Shown piece by piece: positions 26,360 through 32,849 of a stretch of 64,000 bases of DNA (position 1 is its first letter; each line of letters opens with the position of its first letter). The position numbers and the translations under genes are program-made. This DNA comes from Streptomyces sp. NBC_00670 (GTDB lineage: Bacteria; Actinomycetota; Actinomycetes; Streptomycetales; Streptomycetaceae). Below the pieces are notes generated by a model that searched no databases, was not told the DNA's origin, and was given only the letters and a program-made list of their open reading frames with translations. The stretch is taken from positions 4,713,001 through 4,777,000 of the forward strand of contig NZ_CP109017.1 in the NCBI RefSeq assembly GCF_036226765.1, read 5' to 3'.

Positions 26360-29260
26360 TCAGATCTTCAAATGCTCGATGGTGGCACCGGCGTAGGAGT
26401 GGCCAGGGTTGTCGCTCGCCTTCACCAGAACGTACTGCAGCTTCCCATCCCTGAGAGCGGCACGCAGTTTCGCGGCGATCTCCGCGTCCTTACCGCCTCG
26501 GCTGGTCATCTCCGCGAGGATCGTGCGTATATAGGGCCTTGTTCCCTGCTTGACCCGCATGCCCTGGGCTCCGCCGTCGTGGGCGGTCGGGTCGGCCGGA
26601 TCTGGGTCGGCCTTGCCCTGGCGCCAGTCCAGATCACCTGCGGGGGCCTTCTCCTCGACGATGAGGTAGTGGCCGTCCTCGTTGAGTTTGTACACGTCGT
26701 CGAACATGTTGGCCCCGTTGGGCGTCTGGGGCAGCTCCATGCGCTCCGCCCCCGCGAACTTCTCCGGGATGACGTGGTGCCTGGCCGCGGCCTCGCCGAG
26801 CCTCTCGGAGTGCTTGCTGTTGTTTGCGACACCTTCGAGGTGCTCGTCGTACGCGGCCCGGGCCTTCGCCAGCTCTTCCTCGTGCTTGACCGACGGCATC
26901 TCCTCGAATCTCCGCTCCGCGTTGAGCAGGTCGACCGAGAGCCTGCGGTTCCTCGCCGCTTCGTCGAGATGCGGAACACTGTGGTCGGGCGCCGTCTCCG
27001 GACCGAGGTGATCCGGATTGAACTTGACCTCCGTCGGCCCGTTCGGGAGGTCGTGCTTGGCGATCCATTCCCCGCTGGGCGTCTGGACGATCTGCGGCAG
27101 TTCCTGCCCGTCGACCAGGTCCTCGACGTTGTTGCGCTTGCCGGGGCCCCACTTGTCGTAGTGCTCCGCACGCCAGACCGGGTCCTCGTTGACCAGTCGT
27201 ACGTGCTCACGCGTGATGGCGGCTCGCTCTTCCGCCGTCCGTTCGGCGGCCGGCTTGTCCCGGGCGGCCTCGTACTCGGCGCGGTGCTGAGCAGCCTCGT
27301 CGCCGTTGCGTGCCGCGTCGTCTCCGACGTTCCCCGCGTCGTCCAACCCGTTCCCGCCCGCCGGCGGTTCGCCGCCGTGGTGGGGGGTGGTGGTGTCGCC
27401 CGGGGTGTCGTGGTGGGGAGTCGTCGTGTCGCCCGGGCCGTCGTGGTGCGGGGTCGTGGCGTTGTCCGTGTGGCCCGGGGTGGACTGGGTGTCCGGGTGG
27501 TGGGTGCCCGGGGTGTCGTTGTGGCCGGTGTGGACCGGGTTGTCCAGTTCGTTGGTGGGGAGGTGGTCGGCCGTGCCGCCGGGGAGGTTGTCGCCGACCT
27601 TGCCGCCGGGGAAGTCGCCGCCGGCGTGGATCACCGGGGTGTGCGTGGCGTCGTCGCCGACGCGGCCGACGTCGCCCAGGTTGTCGTCCAGGCTGCTGCC
27701 GAGCTTGATGTGCTGGTGGCCGGCCTGTTCGGCCGTGTGGGTGCCGGCCCCGACCAGGGCCGGTTCCTTGACCGGGGTCGGGGTGTGCGGATTGTCCGCG
27801 CCGGACGTCGAGGGGCCGTGCTCGCCCAGGTCGTCCAGGTTGGGCTTGTCGACGACGTCCGTGGGGGCGTCGTCCGCCGCGTGGACGACGTTGCCCTGGT
27901 CGTCCAGGACGTTGCCGTGCGGGTCCAGGTACTGCGCCGGCGCGCCCGCCTCCGTCGGCAGCTTCGTCGTGCCCTCGGGCAACGCCACCGTGTGCTCGGG
28001 GAGCTGGAAGTTGCCGTCGGGCAGCTTGACCGCGCCCTCCGGGACCGCCGCCCCCTCGGGGAAGTGGAACGTGCCGTCGGGCAGCTTCAGTGCGCCCTCG
28101 GGAAGCGTGAACGCGTTGTCGGGCAGCTTGGGGATCTCGATGTTGCCGATGCCCTTGAGCGCCTTGCTGATGTCCCCGATCTTCGACAGGCCGGCGCCCG
28201 CGCCCTTCATGACGTACGTCATCGGGTCGATGACCTTGCCCGCCTTGCCGGCCACGGAGAGCGCCTTGGCAACCGCGCCCGCCTTGCCCGCACCCGAGGC
28301 AGCGGCTCCCGAGCCGCCGGTGAACACCGTGGTCAGGACGTTGAACGTGACCGCGCCGGCCGCCCGCGCGGGGTTCTTGCCCCACTCGTCCCACGCCACC
28401 AGCGCCTTGCCCGTCTCCTTCATCGCCGTCCGCGAATCACGCAGCCAGGAAGGGAGCTTGTCGTCGGGCAGGGTCCAGAAGAGGGTCGAGGCGCCGGGGA
28501 TGGAGGAGATCACCAGACCCGTGGCCAGCTGCGCCAGGCCCTTCCACGCCTGGCCCATCGCCTCCCAGCCGCCGAAGCCGACCAGCGTGCCCAGGCCCTT
28601 GATCGTGCCCCACACCCCGTCCACGATCAGCCCGTCCCACACGAACGACTTGATCCAGTGGCCGACCTCCCACGCGTGGTGCTTCTCCTCCACCGGGTCG
28701 CCCCACGGCAGCTTCGCGTTCTTCAGGTCCTCCGCGTTGAACCCGTACTGGTCCTTGCGGTCCGAGCCGTCCCCCGCCACCATCTGCGTGCCGCCGAAGA
28801 TCGCCGTGATCTTGTTGTGGCAGGTCCGCTCCGCCGCCCAGAACGCCGCGACCGTCGCCGTGATGTCGTCCCGGATCCCGTTGTGCTCGTCGACCTTGTC
28901 CTCGTCGTACTCCCAGTCGTCGTCGTCCTTCACGGAGTTGACGAAGGTTGTCGCCTTGGTCTTCAGCTCCACCAGCTTCGACACCAGCGGACGGATCTCG
29001 GTGGCATACGAGGACAGCGCCGACGACACCGTCTCCAGGTCCGTCGCGAAGTCCTCCGCACGGTCCTTCACCGGCTTCGTCGACGCGAAGAGCTGCTCCG
29101 CCTCCGGAGCCGTGTAGTACGCCGACAACCCCTGGAACTGGGAGTGCACATCACTACCGGTCGTGCGGACACTGCCCGCGTCCGTCTTCAACCCCTGATG
29201 CGCCAGTTCCAGTTGGAACAGGTCACCCGTGAACTGCGGTATCTGCTCGGGCTTGATCAC
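26360..29260 (-). CDS. polymorphic toxin with WXG-like N-terminus and nuclease-like C-terminus
   Basis: 966 residues from GTG 29260 (GGGGGTGA site). Order: helical WXG/LXG-like region (1-110), helical body with Trp-rich and hydrophobic segments (135-350), nine heptapeptide LP(D/E)Gxxx repeats (about 379-435), a Pro/Thr/His/Asp-rich linker with TTTPHHD repeats (about 480-635), an Arg/Glu-rich hinge, and a C-terminal domain (about 815-966). The last has E823 (LGEAAA), D854/D855 (MFDDVY) and E869-E870-K871 (IVEEKAP) before GMRVKQG, compatible with a PD-(D/E)XK nuclease fold. No signal peptide, so type VII-like export is a guess. An Imm49 gene follows directly. Confidence 0.82.
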   Translation of the reverse strand: MIKPEQIPQFTGDLFQLELAHQGLKTDAGSVRTTGSDVHSQFQGLSAYYTAPEAEQLFASTKPVKDRAEDFATDLETVSSALSSYATEIRPLVSKLVELKTKATTFVNSVKDDDDWEYDEDKVDEHNGIRDDITATVAAFWAAERTCHNKITAIFGGTQMVAGDGSDRKDQYGFNAEDLKNAKLPWGDPVEEKHHAWEVGHWIKSFVWDGLIVDGVWGTIKGLGTLVGFGGWEAMGQAWKGLAQLATGLVISSIPGASTLFWTLPDDKLPSWLRDSRTAMKETGKALVAWDEWGKNPARAAGAVTFNVLTTVFTGGSGAAASGAGKAGAVAKALSVAGKAGKVIDPMTYVMKGAGAGLSKIGDISKALKGIGNIEIPKLPDNAFTLPEGALKLPDGTFHFPEGAAVPEGAVKLPDGNFQLPEHTVALPEGTTKLPTEAGAPAQYLDPHGNVLDDQGNVVHAADDAPTDVVDKPNLDDLGEHGPSTSGADNPHTPTPVKEPALVGAGTHTAEQAGHQHIKLGSSLDDNLGDVGRVGDDATHTPVIHAGGDFPGGKVGDNLPGGTADHLPTNELDNPVHTGHNDTPGTHHPDTQSTPGHTDNATTPHHDGPGDTTTPHHDTPGDTTTPHHGGEPPAGGNGLDDAGNVGDDAARNGDEAAQHRAEYEAARDKPAAERTAEERAAITREHVRLVNEDPVWRAEHYDKWGPGKRNNVEDLVDGQELPQIVQTPSGEWIAKHDLPNGPTEVKFNPDHLGPETAPDHSVPHLDEAARNRRLSVDLLNAERRFEEMPSVKHEEELAKARAAYDEHLEGVANNSKHSERLGEAAARHHVIPEKFAGAERMELPQTPNGANMFDDVYKLNEDGHYLIVEEKAPAGDLDWRQGKADPDPADPTAHDGGAQGMRVKQGTRPYIRTILAEMTSRGGKDAEIAAKLRAALRDGKLQYVLVKASDNPGHSYAGATIEHLKI

Positions 29261-29323
29261 GCGTTTTCACCCCCGTGTGTCCGTGGGTCTTCCCGTCGGA
29301 CGAACTCGCGTCAAGTTCAGATC

Positions 29324-29357
29324 ATCATACAAAGAGGTACTGACCCTGCCCCAGGGT
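29324..29357 (-). promoter_or_regulatory. candidate toxin promoter with adjacent palindrome
   Basis: Minus-strand TATGAT (29324-29329) would start transcription about 57 nt before the toxin GTG. ACCCTG-CCC-CAGGGT (29343-29357) overlaps the expected -35 position and could be an operator. No consensus -35 was seen. Confidence 0.35.
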
Positions 29358-29531
29358 TGTTACCGATGCGCCACAAATCTCCTCACCCGTAGGGGAGTTG
29401 GCCCGCGGCCCCGGTGGCCGACGTGTCCCGCCCCCGGTGAGCGCAACCGGGACAGCCCCTCCCGTCGTCCTCCCTCGCAACGCCGGCCACGAGAATCCCC
29501 TGGTCGGGACGATCGGGAGGGGACGGTTCGG

Positions 29532-30653
29532 GTGGGTCAGGCGGAGCAGACCGAGCAGGCGGAGCAGGCCGAGGAGCAGGCTGAGCAGACGGGGGGTGCG
29601 GCGCGCGGCAAGGCCCGCAGAAGACCCTGGGTCCGTTGGACCCGGCGCACGCTCATCGCCCTCGCGCTCCTCCTCGTTCTCCCGCTCCTCGCCATGCAGG
29701 CCACCCTCCGCTTCAACTACGCGGGCGACACCGCCGCCGGTACGTACACCCGTGACCGCGACGCACTCTGGCTCGGGCACGCCTGGGTGGACGGGCGGAA
29801 GACCGACGCCGACGTCACCGCGCTCGCCGGCCGGCTGAAGAAGACCGGCATCCGCGACCTGTACGTCCACACCGGGCCCCTGGAGCACGACGGCACCCTG
29901 CCCAAGTCGCTCTATCCGAAGGCCGGTTGGTTCCTGAAGGCCGTGCACCGCGAACTGCCGCACGTCCGGGTGCAGGCCTGGCTCGGGGACGTGCTCGCCA
30001 CCGAGGGGCCGACCGGGATGCGGCTCACCGACGCCGCCACCCGCGACCACGTCGTCGCCTCCGCCCGCCAGATCCTCGACGCCGGCTTCCAGGGCGCCCA
30101 CTTCGACCTGGAGCCCCTGCACTCCGGCGACCAGGACTACCTCCGCCTCCTCGACCGACTGCACCGCGTCACCGCGGACCACGACGCCCTGCTCTCCGTC
30201 GCCGCTCACCAGATCGACCCGCTCCCCGGCTTCCACTCCTTCTGGGGCACGGTCGCCGGACACCCCAAGTGGTGGTCGCAAAGCTACTTCGGGCAGGTCG
30301 CGCGCCGGGTCGACCAGATCGCCGTCATGTCGTACGACACCATGCAGCCGCTGGAGAGCACGTACGGCGGCTATGTCGCCGAGCAGACCTCGCTCGCCCT
30401 GGAGGCCACCCCGCCCGGCACCGACCTGCTGATGGGCCTGCCCTTCTACCACGAGAACCGGTTCGGTCACTGGGCGCACGCCGAGACCGTCCCGGGCGCC
30501 GTCCGCGGCGTCCGCCTCGGCCTGTCCCGCACCGACGCCGACCGCGCGAACTTCGGCGTCGCCCTGTACGTCGACTTCGCCGCGACGGAGGCGGACTGGA
30601 CGGCGTACGGGGAGGACTGGGTGGACGGGGCCCACCGGGAAGCGGGTTCCTGA
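29532..30653 (+). CDS. membrane-anchored GH18-like TIM-barrel protein
   Basis: 373 residues from GTG 29532. A Glu/Gln repeat (TEQAEQAEEQAEQ) and basic stretch precede one transmembrane helix (LIALALLLVLPLLAMQATL, about 40-60). The outer domain has IRDLYVHTGPL, GFQGAHFDLEPLHSGDQDYL (compare the DxxDxDxE catalytic strand of family 18 glycosidases), VDQIAVMSYDTMQPL and a late LYVDFAATEADW. The FDLEPL Glu is the best catalytic candidate. Substrate unknown; the GH18 link rests on motif order. Its leader shares 15 identical bases with that of the SpoIIE gene. Confidence 0.65.
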   Translation: MGQAEQTEQAEQAEEQAEQTGGAARGKARRRPWVRWTRRTLIALALLLVLPLLAMQATLRFNYAGDTAAGTYTRDRDALWLGHAWVDGRKTDADVTALAGRLKKTGIRDLYVHTGPLEHDGTLPKSLYPKAGWFLKAVHRELPHVRVQAWLGDVLATEGPTGMRLTDAATRDHVVASARQILDAGFQGAHFDLEPLHSGDQDYLRLLDRLHRVTADHDALLSVAAHQIDPLPGFHSFWGTVAGHPKWWSQSYFGQVARRVDQIAVMSYDTMQPLESTYGGYVAEQTSLALEATPPGTDLLMGLPFYHENRFGHWAHAETVPGAVRGVRLGLSRTDADRANFGVALYVDFAATEADWTAYGEDWVDGAHREAGS

Positions 30654-30663
30654 CGGCCGCGAG

Positions 30664-31440
30664 TCAGGCTCCCGACGACCGGCGGCGGATCTTCGACCCC
30701 AGCCACACCAGCGGGTCGTACTTGCGGTCCGCCGCCCGCTCCTTCAGCGGGATCAGCGCGTTGTCCGTGATGTGGATGCCCTCCGGGCACACCTCCGTGC
30801 AGCACTTGGTGATGTTGCAGTAGCCGAGCCCGTGCTCGTCCTGCGCGGTGCGCTTGCGGTCCAGGCCGGTGTCCTCGGCGGCGTCCAGCGGATGCATGTC
30901 CAGCTCCGCGACCCGCATCAGGAAGCGCGGTCCGGCGAAGGCCGGTTTGTTCTCCTCGTGGTCGCGGACGACGTGGCACGTGTCCTGGCACAGGAAGCAC
31001 TCGATGCACTTGCGGAACTCCTGCGAGCGGTCCACGTCCTCCTGCATCATCCGGTACTCGCCCGGCGCCAGCTCGGCCGGCGGTACGAACGCCGGGACCT
31101 CCCGCGCCTTGGCGTAGTTGAAGCCGACGTCCGTCACCAGGTCCCGGACGACGGGGAAGGCACGCAGCGGTGTCACGGTGATCGTCTCGGCGCGGTCGAA
31201 GACGGACATACGGGTCATGCACATCAGCCGGGGCCGCCCGTTGATCTCCGCCGAGCACGAACCGCACTTGCCCGCCTTGCAGTTCCACCGCACCGCCAGG
31301 TCGGGCGCCTGGGTGGCCTGGATGCGGTGGATGATGTCGAGGACCACCTCGCCGTCGTTCACCTCCACCGAGAAGTCGGCGAGGCCGCCGCCGCGCACGT
31401 CGCCCCGCCACACCCGGAACCGGGCCTCGTAGCCGCTCAT
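30664..31440 (-). CDS. sdhB: succinate dehydrogenase iron-sulfur subunit
   Basis: 258 residues. All three clusters are present: [2Fe-2S] C54, C59, C62, C74 (NCKAGKCGSC, LMCMT); [4Fe-4S] with C145, C148, C151 (CIECFLCQDTC); [3Fe-4S] with C208, C214, C218 (GYCNITKCCTEVCPEG). It passes electrons from SdhA flavin to the membrane quinone. ATG 31440 has AAGGAG 5-6 nt upstream. In most relatives it directly follows sdhA; here 1.37 kb of an IS element intervenes, so its expression may rely on read-through or a new promoter. Confidence 0.96.
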   Translation of the reverse strand: MSGYEARFRVWRGDVRGGGLADFSVEVNDGEVVLDIIHRIQATQAPDLAVRWNCKAGKCGSCSAEINGRPRLMCMTRMSVFDRAETITVTPLRAFPVVRDLVTDVGFNYAKAREVPAFVPPAELAPGEYRMMQEDVDRSQEFRKCIECFLCQDTCHVVRDHEENKPAFAGPRFLMRVAELDMHPLDAAEDTGLDRKRTAQDEHGLGYCNITKCCTEVCPEGIHITDNALIPLKERAADRKYDPLVWLGSKIRRRSSGA

Positions 31441-31508
31441 CGGACTCCTTCGAGGAAGCCCCGCCCTTCAAGGCGGAGAGGAATCGAGCCCCTGCGGAGC
31501 AGGGAAGT

Positions 31509-31533
31509 CCGGCTCGCCGCCAGGGCGAGCCGG
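31509..31533. terminator. 10-bp perfect hairpin at the left end of the IS element
   Basis: CCGGCTCGCC (31509-31518) and GGCGAGCCGG (31524-31533) with a 5-nt loop. On the sdh mRNA it would fold about 70 nt upstream of the sdhB start and might attenuate read-through from sdhA. Confidence 0.5.
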
Positions 31534-31579
31534 TGTCTGCCGACTATTGGCCGGAACTCGTCACTCACTCGGAAACTGA

Positions 31580-31585
31580 TAAGGT
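31580..31585 (+). promoter_or_regulatory. -10 hexamer for leaderless tnpB
   Basis: TAAGGT lies 7 nt before the tnpB ATG at 31593. Confidence 0.4.
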
Positions 31586-31592
31586 GCGAAAC

Positions 31593-32849
31593 ATGGTGCA
31601 GCGGGTAAAGCGGGCGTTTAAGTACCGCTTTTACCCTACGGACGAACAGGCAGCAGAGCTGTCCCGCACGTTCGGCTGCGTGCGTCTCGTGTACAACAAG
31701 GCCTTGGAGGAACGCACACGGGCCTGGTACGGCGAGCAACGCCGTATCTCCTACGTGCAGTCTTCCGCCGCGCTGACGCGGTGGAAGAAGACCGAGGAGC
31801 TGGCCTTCCTGACCGAGGTGTCCTCCGTCCCGCTCCAGCAGGCGCTGCGCCACCTTCAGGTGGCGTTCGGCAATTTCTTCGCGAAGCGGGCCAAGTACCC
31901 TCGGTACAAAGGCCGGAAGAAGACCCGCGCGTCGGCCGAGTACACTCGCTCCGCCTTCGCATGGCGTGACGGGGAACTGACGCTGGCGAAGATGACGGAA
32001 CCGTTGAACATCCGTTGGTCGCGTCCGCTCCCCGAAGGGGCCAGGCCCACGACGGTGACGGTGTCCCGTGACAGCGCGGGACGCTGGTTCGTCTCGGTGC
32101 TCATCGAGGACACCCCCACGTCGGCGCCGGCCACCATGGACGCTGTCGGCATCGATGCGGGCATCACCTCGCTCGTAACGTTGTCGACCGGGGAAAAGAT
32201 CGCCAACCCCCGACATGAGCGCCGGGACCGTGCCCGGTTGACCCGCGCCCAGCGTGAGCTGTCGCGGAAGGCGAAGGGCTCGACGAACCGGGAGAAGGCC
32301 CGGCGTAGGGTCGCCAAGGTCCATGCGCGGATCGCCGACCGGCGTCGCGACTTCCTGCACAAGCTGTCGACTCGACTCGTCCGTGAGAACCAAACGGTCG
32401 TGATCGAGGACCTCACCGTCCGCAACCTGCTGAAGAACGGCCGTCTCGCGCGCGCCATCTCGGATGCGGCCTGGACGGAACTCCGCATGATGCTGGAGTA
32501 CAAGTGTGCCTGGTACGGGCGCGACCTCGTCGTGATCGACCGCTGGTTCCCCAGCTCGAAGTTGTGCGGGAACTGCGGCACGGTCCGAGAGAAACTGCCG
32601 TTGAACGTCCGCGAGTGGACGTGCGAGTGCGGCACTGTGCATGACCGCGACGTGAACGCGGCACGCAACATCCTGGCGGCCGGGCTGGCCGTGTCTGCCT
32701 GTGGAGACGGCGTAAGACCTCAACGGGAGTACCCCCGGACGGGGCAGTCGTCGGTGAAGCAGGAACCCCAGCGGGCGACCGCTGGAATCCCCCGCCTTTG
32801 GGCGCGGGAGGCAGTCAATCGTACAGCTCCTCCTCGGCCAGGTACTTGA
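31593..32849 (+). CDS. tnpB: TnpB (IS605 OrfB) RNA-guided nuclease/transposon accessory
   Basis: 418 residues from ATG 31593 (VQRVKRAFKYRFYPTDEQ, the usual TnpB opening). The RuvC-like triad is intact: D188 (GIDAGITS), E272 (VIEDLTV), D353 (HDRDVNAA). The zinc finger has C325-C328 (CGNC) and C344-C346 (CEC). TnpB cuts DNA using an RNA made from the element's right end and helps the element persist. The reading frame runs 31 bp past the element's end into the 3' end of sdhA, so the last about ten residues are flank-encoded. It is antisense to the sdh transcript. It looks functional, not decayed. Confidence 0.93.
   Translation: MVQRVKRAFKYRFYPTDEQAAELSRTFGCVRLVYNKALEERTRAWYGEQRRISYVQSSAALTRWKKTEELAFLTEVSSVPLQQALRHLQVAFGNFFAKRAKYPRYKGRKKTRASAEYTRSAFAWRDGELTLAKMTEPLNIRWSRPLPEGARPTTVTVSRDSAGRWFVSVLIEDTPTSAPATMDAVGIDAGITSLVTLSTGEKIANPRHERRDRARLTRAQRELSRKAKGSTNREKARRRVAKVHARIADRRRDFLHKLSTRLVRENQTVVIEDLTVRNLLKNGRLARAISDAAWTELRMMLEYKCAWYGRDLVVIDRWFPSSKLCGNCGTVREKLPLNVREWTCECGTVHDRDVNAARNILAAGLAVSACGDGVRPQREYPRTGQSSVKQEPQRATAGIPRLWAREAVNRTAPPRPGT
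32660..32838 (+). ncRNA. predicted omega/reRNA from the tnpB 3' end
   Basis: By family knowledge, TnpB guide RNAs cover the tnpB 3' end and the right-end hairpin and finish with a guide of about 20 nt copied from the flank. Here that guide would be 32819-32838, the antisense of the last sdhA codons. The 5' limit is arbitrary. This is positional inference only. Confidence 0.35.

Larger units (their letters stand above)
31453..32818 (+). mobile_element. IS200/IS605-type element carrying only tnpB
   Basis: An element of about 1.37 kb on the plus strand inserted between sdhA and sdhB, which read on the minus strand. The left end has subterminal hairpins CCGCC-CTTCAA-GGCGG (31461-31476) and CCCTG-CGGAG-CAGGG (31490-31504). 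The right end has an imperfect CCCCGCC-TTTG-GGCGCGGG palindrome (about 32790-32809) and finishes GTCAA. GGAATC recurs inside both ends. No tnpA and no terminal inverted repeats or target duplication, as typical for this family. The exact left boundary is estimated to within about 5 bp. Confidence 0.8.

Noticed and set aside
26372..29392. Long plus-strand frame antisense to the toxin
   Set aside because: Composition is Arg/Val/Leu-rich shadow; the minus frame has repeats, a ribosome site and a partner immunity gene.
31533..31592. Upstream ATG extending TnpB by 20 residues
   Set aside because: The homologous opening starts at ATG 31593, and a TAAGGT promoter hexamer lies inside the extension.
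31453..32818. The sdh-embedded element as a Cas12-type CRISPR effector
   Set aside because: Size (418 residues), single gene, and IS605-type ends identify TnpB; no repeats or cas1/cas2 nearby.
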